The notes under the pieces were generated by a model. It did no database searches. It was not told the DNA's origin and was given only the letters and a program-made list of their open reading frames with translations. The position numbers were made by a program, and so were the translations under genes. From Acinetobacter sp. CS-2 (GTDB lineage Bacteria; Pseudomonadota; Gammaproteobacteria; Pseudomonadales; Moraxellaceae), in the NCBI RefSeq assembly GCF_016599715.1, contig NZ_CP067019.1:1860001-1924000 (forward strand): 64,000 bases of DNA. Direction: 5' to 3'. Numbering within the stretch: position 1 is the stretch's first letter; the number at the start of each line of letters is the position of its first letter. Below are positions 35,485 through 45,212 of the stretch, piece after piece.

Positions 35485-37491
35485 TCACTTAAACGGCGCA
35501 AACTGCTGGTTTAACCAGGAGATAAATTGCAACGCGATATTCACAAAAAGATATTCGGTTTTTCTATTATGCGGATATTCAAGCTGGTCATAGATCAGCT
35601 GACCTTCTCGCAGGTAGCAGCCTAAGGTCATATGCAGCTTGCCGGTTTGCGAAACCATATGAAAAGCCACATACTCTCTTTCCATAATCCGCTGTGCATA
35701 GCTTGCCGCCAGACAATTCTGACATCTCTGCGACTCTTCAATAAGACGGTCCAGATCTGTCAATTCTTCAAAGCTCCAGCTGGAAAAGTGCATGAATTTT
35801 TCCGGCATCACAGCTTGCCAGACCGACACCGCATAATTTTTCCTGAGCTGGCTGATAATTTCCCGCTTCTGGATGTGATTATGCCAATCCGTGGCCTGAT
35901 GATAAAACCCGATCCAGCTGGTATTTTTCGCTACAGGCTTATTATCCTTAAAAAATTCAACCAGATAATCTCGCACATAGGAGTCGAACACCGACACCCG
36001 GATATTTCGGCCACGCAGATAAAAAATTTGCCGGAACTCATCCTGCCGCATTTTGTAGTGCTGCAATACGCTATAAAATTCGCGATTCTGATGGGTTTCC
36101 GGTCGGATATAAGCCATTAAATCATTGCCGAAACCCCGGGTTATTTTGTGCAGGTATAACATATAAGCCTGCATCACCCGACTTAAACGCAAATAGATTT
36201 TCTTTATTATTTGCTCATTGCCTTGTGTGACATTGCGCATTAAGTCCATCCATTCATCCAGATACAAAATGGAAGGACTGATGGCAATGCGATGGTCTTC
36301 CAGAGACTGGCTCTGCCCTTTAAGCATCATACCCTGATTACATTCATGCTCAAACCAGGCTTCCTGCATGGCAAAATAATGACAGCTATGAATAAACATG
36401 CGTGCTGAACAATGCTGAAAGTACTGTAAAGTTGCCAGAATAACCTGAGGGTGAGCCTGACTGCTATCGATAAAACTGAATGCCGTGACTGCTACCCGGA
36501 CACTGCTGTGCTGAATATTACGGCTCAGCCAGTCCAAAACCTCGGCAGACTGTTTAAACAGCCAGTTTACCGCTCGCGGATAATCAAATAACGGTAATTT
36601 TGCAACTTTCTTTTGCCAGACCACAGTCGAGCAATGCAGAAAATTATGTTTTGAGAGTAAATTATCACGCTGCCAGAGTTCACGCCGCATTAAACGCACA
36701 AAGCCAAGCAAGGCAGGTTGTTCCTGGGCATGCCGATAGAGCAAATGGATATCATCCTGATGTTCCATTAACTCATGCAAGTTAAAACGCTCTTCAAATG
36801 AAAGTGCCATAATGCGGTACATGGCCACAGGTAAAAACTGCGCAGCGCTAAAACAAAACTCATCCAGCGCTTCCATTAAAGGTTGCAAGGGTAAAAATTC
36901 ATTTCCGTACACCTTTTGAATAGAACACATCTCTTGTAAAAACTGGATGAGCGTTTCAGGCAATGCGGTCCTATTCATGACATAATCTGTTAAAACAGCA
37001 AAAGAATAAATGTTTGCCTTCATCATCAGCTGATCAATAATTTCAGCTTCAAACAATGAAAGATTTTTCAGATAGGCTCGCACCCGTTCCGCACCATGCA
37101 CCCACAGATACACCTGATCAAGCAGTATCTGCCGCAGCTGTTGGGCTTTTTGACGCAGGTACAAAGAATGTTGCGGCTTTAAGTCATTGGTGAGAAAGTA
37201 CAGATCATGAAGGATAAACTCTTCCAGCAGTTCAGCTTTTTGTCCAAGATAAGTAAAATCACCATGCAAAATGCTTTTCTGCGCAGAGTCAGGGGCATAA
37301 AATTGTAACTGAAACAGACCATTGGCCACTTGTACCGTATGCCATTCCTGATCAATACGAAACATATTTTGTGTATTCAGCCCACCGACAATCTTGAGCT
37401 GATCTTGAAGAATGTCATTTAGACTTTTAGAAATTCTGAGTAACTGTTTCGCAATCCCTTGATATTGCGGTACTAAACGATCCTGTTCCAT
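35485..37491 (-). CDS. Large uncharacterised protein with a weak PcfJ-like C-terminus
   Basis: A 668-residue soluble protein, rich in aromatic residues, Gln, Leu and His, and probably mostly helical. There is no signal peptide or membrane span. I do not recognise the bulk of it. The last ~80 residues (CQNCLAASYAQRIMEREYVA, then a Gly-containing strand and TLGCYLREGQLIYDQLE) resemble the shape of PcfJ-like domains found in plasmid and phage proteins, but this is a weak pattern match. Start chosen at the ATG at 37491, which has GAGG 5 bp upstream. It stands alone between the helicase and the acyltransferase. Confidence 0.6.
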   Translation of the reverse strand: MEQDRLVPQYQGIAKQLLRISKSLNDILQDQLKIVGGLNTQNMFRIDQEWHTVQVANGLFQLQFYAPDSAQKSILHGDFTYLGQKAELLEEFILHDLYFLTNDLKPQHSLYLRQKAQQLRQILLDQVYLWVHGAERVRAYLKNLSLFEAEIIDQLMMKANIYSFAVLTDYVMNRTALPETLIQFLQEMCSIQKVYGNEFLPLQPLMEALDEFCFSAAQFLPVAMYRIMALSFEERFNLHELMEHQDDIHLLYRHAQEQPALLGFVRLMRRELWQRDNLLSKHNFLHCSTVVWQKKVAKLPLFDYPRAVNWLFKQSAEVLDWLSRNIQHSSVRVAVTAFSFIDSSQAHPQVILATLQYFQHCSARMFIHSCHYFAMQEAWFEHECNQGMMLKGQSQSLEDHRIAISPSILYLDEWMDLMRNVTQGNEQIIKKIYLRLSRVMQAYMLYLHKITRGFGNDLMAYIRPETHQNREFYSVLQHYKMRQDEFRQIFYLRGRNIRVSVFDSYVRDYLVEFFKDNKPVAKNTSWIGFYHQATDWHNHIQKREIISQLRKNYAVSVWQAVMPEKFMHFSSWSFEELTDLDRLIEESQRCQNCLAASYAQRIMEREYVAFHMVSQTGKLHMTLGCYLREGQLIYDQLEYPHNRKTEYLFVNIALQFISWLNQQFAPFK

Positions 37492-37672
37492 ACTCGCCTC
37501 AAATTGAATAATCATCCTAAGATGAATTTAATCATTTTAATCATATAGTAATCTAGTAAAGATACTGTATGCTGAGTTCAAAATTTAAGCAAATTTGCCT
37601 GATCAATTGCTAAAACTCAATCACTGCTTCATCCATTTATACTCGTGGAAATGAAACACAGACCAAACCTAG

Positions 37673-38431
37673 TCAAGCTTTTCTGTAGTCACGTTGTCGT
37701 TTTAAATATTCTAAACCCGTATAAATTTGCTGCTGAATCTGATCACGAAAATCTTTTAATTGTTCCGTATTTTTGATATTCATCAAACTTTGTCGCGGCA
37801 TAAATTGAAAATAAAAACGCAGACGCTTCGGAATGATACTTTTAGGCAAGGATGGAATGACATCACCATGACGCAACAATTTATCCAGTTGCGGCAACTT
37901 TAACAATTTTTGAAACCACGCGCTTTCAATAATCCGATTAGCATCGAATCCCAGCTCAAAAACTTCATCGCCTCCTAAAGCCGCAAAAGGCACAATATCA
38001 TAGTTAAATTCTTGCGCGAGTTTTAGAAAACCATAACGCTGTTTCCAGATCAGCTGATAAGCTTCGCCCTTTCTTTTTAAAACTTCCCGCCCGCCTCCGG
38101 GAAAGACCAGAATCGAATAACCTTGCTGCATCGCTGCACGAATATAGGCTTTTTCACCATCGACAGCACCGAATTTCTTAAATAGGGTACGCCAAACCGG
38201 CAAATAAAAATGGCCATGATCAGCAACACTGACCACAGCCACTTTATGATGATTATATAAATAATCAATCAGAATCGGGGAATCAAATATCCCATATAGG
38301 GTGTGATTCCCGACATACATTGCAGGTTTGGTAGCATCAATCTGTTCAGCCCCTAAAAAGGTTGGGGTGAAATACAGTTTGGACAATGCACTGAGGCATT
38401 TAATCCATCTGGCATCATGCTCAACCTGCAA
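37673..38431 (-). CDS. DAGAT-like lysophospholipid acyltransferase, TTG start
   Basis: A 252-residue acyltransferase. Instead of the PlsC NHxxxxD box, it has VGNHTLYGIFDSPILI, with His and Asp six apart. It also has VFPGGGREVLKRKGEAYQL, as in diacylglycerol/phytyl-ester acyltransferases. It should move an acyl group to a glycerolipid or alcohol; Acinetobacter store wax esters and triacylglycerol. No ATG fits: the TTG at 38431 has AAGGA 8 bp upstream and begins 11 bp after the FabH-like stop, so the two genes are probably translated together. Confidence 0.78.
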   Translation of the reverse strand: MQVEHDARWIKCLSALSKLYFTPTFLGAEQIDATKPAMYVGNHTLYGIFDSPILIDYLYNHHKVAVVSVADHGHFYLPVWRTLFKKFGAVDGEKAYIRAAMQQGYSILVFPGGGREVLKRKGEAYQLIWKQRYGFLKLAQEFNYDIVPFAALGGDEVFELGFDANRIIESAWFQKLLKLPQLDKLLRHGDVIPSLPKSIIPKRLRFYFQFMPRQSLMNIKNTEQLKDFRDQIQQQIYTGLEYLKRQRDYRKA

Positions 38432-38442
38432 TAAATGATTCC

Positions 38443-39552
38443 TTATGCTACAACGTGTTTTTGCACCAGAACCGAGCCAACAGAATAACCCGCACCGAAT
38501 GAACAAAGCAGACCATATTCACCATCATTCACTTCATGTGCAGTACGGTGTAATGCAATGATCACACCTGCAGAAGATGTATTGGCAAATTCATCGAGAA
38601 TAATCGGCACAAGCGCACGATCAGCATCTTTACCGACTACATATTTCAAGATCAGGTCATTCATGCTGGCATTGGCTTGGTGTAACCAGAAACGTTTCAC
38701 ATTGCTTGGTGCAATGTTGTTTTTCTCCAGCTGTTTGGTAATGATTTTTGCAACCAGCGGGCACACTTCTTTAAACACTTTACGACCGTCCTGACGGAAC
38801 AGTTTGTCATCTACAACTGCATCTTCACTACGATTTAAATAACCGAAGTTGTTACGGATATTGTTAGAAAATTGCGTAAACAAATGCGTATCTAAAATGT
38901 CAAAACCAGTCTTCGTGGTCGTATCTTCAATAATCGATGCTGTCGCCACATCACCAAAAATAAAGTGGCAGTCACGTGAACGGAAATCGGTATGACCAGA
39001 GGTAATTTCTACATTGACCAATAAGACACGACGTGCACCGCTTCTGATTGCATCCGCAGCCTGTTTTAAACCAAAGGTTGCAGCCGAACATGCTACATTC
39101 ATGTCATAGGCATAGCCTTGAATGCCCAAAGCGGTTTGGATCTCAATTGAAACAGCGGGATAAGCACGCTGGATGTTTGAACACGAAAGAATCACAACGT
39201 CGATATCTTCAGCTGTAACCCCTGCATTTTCCATCGCCTGTTTAGCAGCAATCACACCCCATTCAGCTTGAATGGAAAGTTCATCATTGCTACGTTCACG
39301 TAAACGCGGATATAGACGCTTCGGATCAAGGATACCTGACTTTTCAGCAACATAGCGACTTTTAACACCGGATGCTTTTTCAATAAATTCTGCATCTGAA
39401 CCGCGACGCGCTTCAATCTCACCCGCTGCAATTTTGTCCGCGTTGTCGTGGTTAAACTGTTCCACATAAGCATTTAAACTTGCAACCAATTCATCATTGC
39501 TAATGGATTCTTCTGGATGATAAAGACCGGTACCGGTAATACGAATGCCCAT
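38443..39552 (-). CDS. Beta-ketoacyl-ACP synthase III (FabH-like)
   Basis: Condenses an acyl starter with malonyl-ACP to begin fatty-acid chains. The catalytic triad is complete: Cys in [15 protein letters not shown] (near residue 155), His in [11 protein letters not shown] (near 283) and Asn in [13 protein letters not shown]. Its 369 residues exceed E. coli FabH (317). An insert in the first ~90 residues ([16 protein letters not shown]) places it in the longer group typical of Acinetobacter and related genera. Function as the main initiator or as a specialised synthase feeding the neighbouring acyltransferase cannot be decided from sequence. Confidence 0.87.
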   Translation of the reverse strand: MGIRITGTGLYHPEESISNDELVASLNAYVEQFNHDNADKIAAGEIEARRGSDAEFIEKASGVKSRYVAEKSGILDPKRLYPRLRERSNDELSIQAEWGVIAAKQAMENAGVTAEDIDVVILSCSNIQRAYPAVSIEIQTALGIQGYAYDMNVACSAATFGLKQAADAIRSGARRVLLVNVEITSGHTDFRSRDCHFIFGDVATASIIEDTTTKTGFDILDTHLFTQFSNNIRNNFGYLNRSEDAVVDDKLFRQDGRKVFKEVCPLVAKIITKQLEKNNIAPSNVKRFWLHQANASMNDLILKYVVGKDADRALVPIILDEFANTSSAGVIIALHRTAHEVNDGEYGLLCSFGAGYSVGSVLVQKHVVA

Positions 39553-39580
39553 GTAAAACTCCCATTAATTTTGCGCTCTG

Positions 39581-42500
39581 TTAATTAATGCCCAATTGAT
39601 TCCATACTTTTTGCAGGCGGGTTGGAGAAACCGGCATTTTTGTTTTCATTGGTTGTGAAAACAGGGAAATACGAAATTCTTCGACCATAAAGTACAAATC
39701 TTTCAGGCGAGCGTCATTTTTAAACTTAAACAATTTTTCCATCCATGGGTCAACTTGCTCAATGGCAGAATTATCCCTTTGCAGGTTATTTGGCAAGCGT
39801 TCTAAACGCAAGACCAAAGCCTTTAAATAGCGTGGAAACTCCTGCCATATATCAAAAGATTTGACATACACACAGTTGGAAAGACTCATTAAATCAAGCT
39901 GATCTTCAAGATCATCAATATTTTTTCCAAAGATAGAATCGTCTAAAACCAACAATTTTCGACGAATATCCTGCCATTGAATATAAATATCGCTCAGTAT
40001 AGATAATGCCACTTGACCATGCGTTAGGAAAGATTTTTTTACATTTAAAAGCAAGTTTTGAAACTCTTCAGTATTGACAGGAAGCTCATTTATTGTCATC
40101 TGAAGGGTGGCATAAACTAACATCTGCTCCAGTTGGGCCTTATCGCCCAGAGGCGAATAAGCCAAAGCCAGCGGTTTGGAAATCTGTTTTTTCAGCTGGC
40201 GTACCAGATCGCCGAGCTGCATATAGACCAGACGAATGACCCCTTCCCGGTGCTGTTTAATCGCTTCAGCCTGATCATTAAAGGTCTGAATCACCACACC
40301 AGATTCATCTTTTGCATCTAGTTCTGCAAATGCTTTAGTCGGTACCAGAGCCTGATATTGCTTTACCACAACACCAGTCACTTTTTGTGAAGCTTCAAAA
40401 GTAAAATTCTCAGGGAAAACTTTAAATTCGCCTTTGAGCTGCTTGACCGGACTATGTGTTTCGGTACGGCAACGTGCTTTCAGTTCGGGCAGATCACGAC
40501 CTTTTTCAATCACCCGACCTTTTTCATCAATCACTTTAATCAACGGCAGCAAATACTGCTCGATCCGTTCAAAGGAAAAGTCTTTTTCGCTAATTTGTTC
40601 GCCACGCAACTGGAAAGCCAAAAACTTGAAGATATGCTCACGTAAATGAACTGCATCAATGATTTTCATCAGTTTGCGTGCAGTATCCGGAATCGGCACC
40701 AGATTGCGGCGCTTGTCTTTAGGCAAGGATTTCAATAAGGCTTCAATCAAGTCCTCACGCCAGCCGGGTATGCCCCATGACCAGATACCTTCATCGACCT
40801 GTGGCAAGGCCTGTAGCGGGATTTTGACCGTCGCTCCATCTTCATCATGGCTTGGATCAAAACGGTAGCTCGTTGCCAGACGCAAAGCGCCATTATGCAA
40901 ATAATCCGGAAATTGCTGGGTGGTCGGACGATCATTCATCCACAGCGCATCATCTTCGACAAATAAATAGCGCGGATTTTGCGGCTCAACCGTCGCACGC
41001 CAGTCTTCAAAACTTCGACGGCTCGCCACTTCTGGCGGTACTTTCTCGGCATAAAACTGATAGATGGTTTCTTCATCCACCACCAGATCACGACGACGCA
41101 GCTTATCTTCTACCCGTTCCACTTCTTCCAGCTTGAGCAGATTATGCTTCAAAAATGGCGGCATAATGCCGAGATTACCTGTGGTTAAGGCATCACGTAG
41201 GAAGATTTCATGCGCTGCCGGCTGATCGACTTTTTCATAGTTCATCAAACGCTTCGGTTCAATAATCAGGCCAAACAGGGAAATCTGGTCATAAGCATTG
41301 ACGATACCGGCTTTTTTCGACCAGTGCGGCTCAAAATAATGATGTTTCAGTAAGTCACGCGCAGCCAGCAGAATCCATTCCGGTTCGATCTTCGCCAAGG
41401 TACGCAAATATACCTGAGAGGTTTCCACCATCTCAAAGGCCATTACCCACGGCGTATTGGTTTTATGCAAAGTCGATGCCGGGAAAATACGGGCTTTTTG
41501 CTGACGAACGGCCATAAACACATTGCGTTCATCGGTCTTATTGGCAATAAACGAAAGCAAACCGGTCAATAAAGCACGGTGCAAGTTTTCATAACTGGCT
41601 TTTTTATCATTAAAGGAAAGCTTTAAGCCTTGCGCCAATTCCGTCAACTGTTCATGGGTTTTCTTCCATTCGCGTAAACGTAACCAGCTTAAAAAATGCT
41701 GCCGTGCAAAATTACGACGCTTGTTCTCATTCATCGAGGCACGGTTAGCTTGCAAGGTTTCCCATAACTTGATGTAGAACAAAAAGTCAGAGTCACCTTC
41801 TTTAAACAAGGCATGCTTCTGGTCAGCTTGCATCTGTTTATCGGCAGGACGCTCTCGTGGGTCCTGTACAGCCAAAGCTGCGACAATAATCAGCACTTCA
41901 TTGAGCACACCAAAATGCGCGCCGCCTAAAATCATTCGCGCTAAACGCGGGTCGATTGGCATTTTTGCCATCTGCTGACCGATTTTGGTTAATCCCCCTT
42001 GTGTTCCCCCTTTTCCAAAGGGGGAAGAAGTTACAGATTGCTTTTCATCTGTAACTTTAGGGGAATTTTTCTCAGAAAGTGCCCCAAGCTCAATCAACAA
42101 CTTACGGCCATCATTAACCAAGCGATGATCTGGTGGCTCAATAAAGTCAAAACTTTCCAGATCACCCAGATTTAAACTCTGCATCTGTAAAATAACCGAT
42201 GCCAGGTTGGTACGTTTAATCTCTGGTTCGGTAAATTCAGGACGGCTTTGGAAATCTTCCTCACTATACAGCCGGATACAAACACCAGGCGCAATACGGC
42301 CACAGCGGCCTTTACGCTGGTTGGCAGCCGCCTGTGATACTGCCTCAATCGGTAAACGCTGCACCCGTGAACGGTAGCTATAGCGTGAAATACGGGCAAA
42401 ACCGCTGTCGATTACATAACGGATGTTGGGTACGGTTAAAGCTGTTTCAGCCACGTTGGTGGCAATAATAATGCGTCGTCCACCACCGCCAGGATTGAAA

Positions 42501-43522
42501 ATCTTTTGCTGTTCAGCTATGGCTAAACGCGCATATAAAGGCAAAATTTCAGTATGCCGTGGACCATGCTTTTGCAAGGTTTCCTGCAATTCACGAATTT
42601 CCTGTTCGGTACTGGCAAAAATCAGAATATCGGCATGTTCAGGATGGCCTTTTTGCTGTGCATCGGCAAAACATTCTTCTACCGCTTGTACCACTGCACG
42701 CGGCAAGTTTTCTTCAAAGTCATCAAACTCGTCATCATCACTACCGCCAATACTCATTTCTGAAATTGGACGATAACGCACTTCTACCGGATAACTGCGC
42801 CCTTCCACTTCAAAAACAGGTGCACCGTTAAAGTAGTTACTAAAACGGTTTACATCTAAAGTTGCGGAAGTAATGATGACTTTTAAATCTTTGCGGCGTG
42901 GTAGAAGCTGTTTTAAATAGCCCATGATGAAGTCGATGTTCAATGAACGTTCATGCGCTTCATCAATAATAATGGTGTCGTATTTGGTCAAATAACGGTC
43001 ATTGACCAGTTCAGCCAGTAAAATACCGTCCGTCATCAAACGAACTATCGAGTCTTGCGACCCCTGTTCGTTAAAACGAATTTTAAAACCAATGGATTCA
43101 CCCAGCTTCTCCCCCACTTCTTCGGCAATACGCTGCGATACGCTACGCGCAGCCAGTCGACGCGGTTGGGTATGACCAATCATTCCGGTCAACCCACGAC
43201 CGGCCAGCATGGCAATTTGTGGTAATTGCGTGGTTTTACCTGAACCGGTTTCCCCTGCCACAATAATCACCTGGTGTTGTTGAATCGCTTCAATCAACTT
43301 GTCTTTATATTGGGTAACAGGCAGGTCTTGATTGAGTTTGATGTTCGGAACACGAGACAGGCGCTCACGCACTTTATGATTCGATTTTTCTAATAATTCT
43401 TGATAGTGTTTTTCGTTGGCATCTTTACCTTTGCGTAGTCGATTTAAACGATGACGGTCACGTGCCATGACCCATTGATCTACATTTAAATGACTTAACA
43501 CAGATAATTTATCCCAAAACAA
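39581..43522 (-). CDS. hrpA: ATP-dependent RNA helicase HrpA with an in-frame inserted element
   Basis: DEAH-box helicase of 1313 residues, which in E. coli resolves stalled ribosomes and matures fimbrial mRNA. Walker A is GETGSGKTTQ near residue 91, DEAH box IIDEAHERS near 187, then SATLDVNRFS and QRKGRCGR. The long HrpA-type C-terminus is intact. Compared with the E. coli protein, a stretch of about 25 residues (SPKVTDEKQSVTSSPFGKGG and flanks, near 485-511) is extra and is encoded by a palindromic element. The longest frame starts at TTG 43522. GTG 43501 and ATG 43468 are alternatives; none has a clear Shine-Dalgarno. Confidence 0.93.
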   Translation of the reverse strand: MFWDKLSVLSHLNVDQWVMARDRHRLNRLRKGKDANEKHYQELLEKSNHKVRERLSRVPNIKLNQDLPVTQYKDKLIEAIQQHQVIIVAGETGSGKTTQLPQIAMLAGRGLTGMIGHTQPRRLAARSVSQRIAEEVGEKLGESIGFKIRFNEQGSQDSIVRLMTDGILLAELVNDRYLTKYDTIIIDEAHERSLNIDFIMGYLKQLLPRRKDLKVIITSATLDVNRFSNYFNGAPVFEVEGRSYPVEVRYRPISEMSIGGSDDDEFDDFEENLPRAVVQAVEECFADAQQKGHPEHADILIFASTEQEIRELQETLQKHGPRHTEILPLYARLAIAEQQKIFNPGGGGRRIIIATNVAETALTVPNIRYVIDSGFARISRYSYRSRVQRLPIEAVSQAAANQRKGRCGRIAPGVCIRLYSEEDFQSRPEFTEPEIKRTNLASVILQMQSLNLGDLESFDFIEPPDHRLVNDGRKLLIELGALSEKNSPKVTDEKQSVTSSPFGKGGTQGGLTKIGQQMAKMPIDPRLARMILGGAHFGVLNEVLIIVAALAVQDPRERPADKQMQADQKHALFKEGDSDFLFYIKLWETLQANRASMNENKRRNFARQHFLSWLRLREWKKTHEQLTELAQGLKLSFNDKKASYENLHRALLTGLLSFIANKTDERNVFMAVRQQKARIFPASTLHKTNTPWVMAFEMVETSQVYLRTLAKIEPEWILLAARDLLKHHYFEPHWSKKAGIVNAYDQISLFGLIIEPKRLMNYEKVDQPAAHEIFLRDALTTGNLGIMPPFLKHNLLKLEEVERVEDKLRRRDLVVDEETIYQFYAEKVPPEVASRRSFEDWRATVEPQNPRYLFVEDDALWMNDRPTTQQFPDYLHNGALRLATSYRFDPSHDEDGATVKIPLQALPQVDEGIWSWGIPGWREDLIEALLKSLPKDKRRNLVPIPDTARKLMKIIDAVHLREHIFKFLAFQLRGEQISEKDFSFERIEQYLLPLIKVIDEKGRVIEKGRDLPELKARCRTETHSPVKQLKGEFKVFPENFTFEASQKVTGVVVKQYQALVPTKAFAELDAKDESGVVIQTFNDQAEAIKQHREGVIRLVYMQLGDLVRQLKKQISKPLALAYSPLGDKAQLEQMLVYATLQMTINELPVNTEEFQNLLLNVKKSFLTHGQVALSILSDIYIQWQDIRRKLLVLDDSIFGKNIDDLEDQLDLMSLSNCVYVKSFDIWQEFPRYLKALVLRLERLPNNLQRDNSAIEQVDPWMEKLFKFKNDARLKDLYFMVEEFRISLFSQPMKTKMPVSPTRLQKVWNQLGIN
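41991..42067. repeat. Palindromic repeat element inserted in hrpA
   Basis: The 77-bp stretch has three inverted repeats. The ends are AATCCCCC and GGGGAATT. A 10-bp stem AGTTACAGAT / ATCTGTAACT spans 42029-42056. An inner hairpin TTCCCCC-N-GGGGGAA lies at 42004-42025. The sequence is unlike the rest of hrpA and is absent from the E. coli homologue at this point, yet keeps the frame open. It looks like a small repeat of the C-run/G-run type scattered in Acinetobacter genomes (recollection, not searched). Confidence 0.7.
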
Positions 43523-44018
43523 AAAATTGAACTGAATATTTTACGCTGTAACGCCGCAGAGAGAAAGACAGGCAAATATTTATTCATGGCGTTTGAGGTA
43601 AAGAATATTCAAAAGTATGGGAAATAGATCATCAACCACGCTAAAATCCGCCACGTATAACAAGAGTTACACTATTCACCATCTTTAATGATGTTCACAC
43701 ACATCTTCTGATCACCATTACTCAGCCTAAAAATGATTCGAGCGTCAAAAATAAATTTAATTTAAAAAAATTTACCCTTGAATTTTAAGTCTCAAGCCTT
43801 CATGTTCTTAGACAAGCTGAAAAACTGCATATTTGTCATTTAATAATCATCTTTAAATGATTAAATAGATAAAGAATCAGATTTGGTGGAATTGTAGACT
43901 TTATATTAGTTAATTCGGTTTTTCCGATTTCAATAATGTAAAAATACTGTTTCAGCAATAAGAAAAAATTCGCTATCCTTTTGGAAATCAAATACAAACC
44001 TCAATCATGGAGACAATG
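43523..44018. other. 496-bp spacer between hrpA and ahpC
   Basis: AT-rich, no gene seen in either strand. One inverted repeat, AATCAT-CTTTA-AATGATT near 43848, lies about 160 bp before the ahpC start, and a small CGG-TTTTT-CCG hairpin is near 43917. The ahpC promoter should be in the right third. An OxyR-type site was looked for by eye and not identified with confidence. Confidence 0.5.
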
Positions 44019-44582
44019 ATGAGCTTAATTAATACTGAAGTTAAACCATTTAAAGCAACTGCATTCCAAAACGGTCAATTTATTGAAGTGACTGAAGCTG
44101 ATCTTAAAGGCAAATGGTCTGTTGTATTCTTCTACCCAGCTGACTTTACTTTCGTTTGCCCAACTGAATTAGGTGACCTTGCTGATAACTACGCTGAATT
44201 CAAAAAATTAGGCGTTGAAATCTATTCAGTTTCTACTGACACTCACTTCACGCACAAAGCTTGGCATGATTCTTCAGAAGAAATCAAAAAAATTGAATAT
44301 GTAATGGTTGGCGATCCAACTTGGACTCTAGCTAAAAACTTTGACGTATTAATCGAAGCTGCTGGTCTTGCTGACCGTGGTACTTTCGTTATCGATCCTG
44401 AAGGCAAAATCCAAATCGTTGAAATCAACGCTGGTGGTGTTGGCCGTGATGCTCAAGAACTTCTTCGTAAAGTTAAAGCAGCTCAATACGTTCATGCTCA
44501 CCCAGGTGAAGTTTGCCCAGCTAAATGGAAAGAAGGCGACGCTACTCTAGCTCCTTCAATCGACCTAGTAGGTAAAATCTAA
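44019..44582 (+). CDS. ahpC: Alkyl hydroperoxide reductase, peroxiredoxin subunit
   Basis: Two-cysteine peroxiredoxin that reduces H2O2, organic peroxides and peroxynitrite, and is recharged by AhpF. Peroxidatic Cys in [12 protein letters not shown] at about residue 47 and resolving Cys in GEVCPAKW near 165 match E. coli AhpC, and the 187-residue length is the same. The ATG at 44019 ([11 protein letters not shown]) has GGAG 6 bp upstream. ATGs at 44007 and 44016 are in frame but too close to or within the site. Codon use is strongly biased, as for a highly expressed gene. ahpF lies 1.8 kb away. Confidence 0.97.
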   Translation: MSLINTEVKPFKATAFQNGQFIEVTEADLKGKWSVVFFYPADFTFVCPTELGDLADNYAEFKKLGVEIYSVSTDTHFTHKAWHDSSEEIKKIEYVMVGDPTWTLAKNFDVLIEAAGLADRGTFVIDPEGKIQIVEINAGGVGRDAQELLRKVKAAQYVHAHPGEVCPAKWKEGDATLAPSIDLVGKI

Positions 44583-44608
44583 TCTCTATTTAGATTGAAC
44601 TGATGTAA

Positions 44609-44640
44609 AAAACCACGCTCTTTTGCGTGGTTTTATACAT
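44609..44640 (+). terminator. Rho-independent terminator after ahpC
   Basis: The 10-bp stem AAAACCACGC / GCGTGGTTTT with a 6-nt loop ends in a T-rich run, 26 bp after the stop. Confidence 0.9.
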
Positions 44641-44957
44641 TTTGAATAAAACACTGTTTTCAAATATCTTTAGTATTTCCTATAATTGTCAACATAACAG
44701 AATTTATATTTTTTACTTCAACAATAAAAAGCTGAATAGCGTACAGCCCTATTCTTCAATACAAAATATATCTATCTATAATTCATCAATTTAATATATT
44801 TATTTCTATTATATTTTGTCACTTTTTATTGTAATGTAAGTCTTATACAGGTTTGTGACGAATGTTTTACAAGGCTGCTCTACAGCGCATAACCTCTATA
44901 GCTTCACGTCAAATGACAGACAAAATCTGTGAAACATAATATAAAAAAGGAGTGCTT
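44641..44957. other. 317-bp AT-rich spacer before the KTSC-like gene
   Basis: No gene seen. Very AT-rich to about 44840, then a more mixed ~100 bp that may be the leader of the small downstream gene. AGGAG at 44949-44953 is its Shine-Dalgarno. Confidence 0.5.
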
Positions 44958-45164
44958 ATGGGATCAATACTTACTGTAACTTCCTATACTTACAGTTCTT
45001 CATCACGTTATCTTAAAATTTTTTATAACAATGGTTCAGCAGAACTGTACCATCCAGTTCCGGAATTTATTTATAACAACATGCTCCGATGTCATGACAA
45101 GGCTGCTTTTGTACATAAATATTTAGAATATGACTTACATTTTACTCGCATTTCCATGGCTTGA
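44958..45164 (+). CDS. Small KTSC-domain-like protein
   Basis: A 68-residue protein resembling the KTSC domain: strand YLKIFYNNGSAELYHPVPEF, then a helix and Lys/Tyr-containing end (FVHKYLEYDLHFTRI). In KTSC proteins the motif is a Lys-Thr-Ser-Cys set often fused to lysyl-tRNA synthetase-like or RNA-binding proteins, but most are of unknown role. The Cys and Lys seen here fit only loosely. A strong AGGAG site 5 bp before the ATG supports expression. A GTG two codons earlier overlaps that site. Confidence 0.65.
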   Translation: MGSILTVTSYTYSSSSRYLKIFYNNGSAELYHPVPEFIYNNMLRCHDKAAFVHKYLEYDLHFTRISMA

Positions 45165-45212
45165 ATGATCAGGGCTCTGCCCTGATTCACAGATATTTTT
45201 ATTCATACAAAT

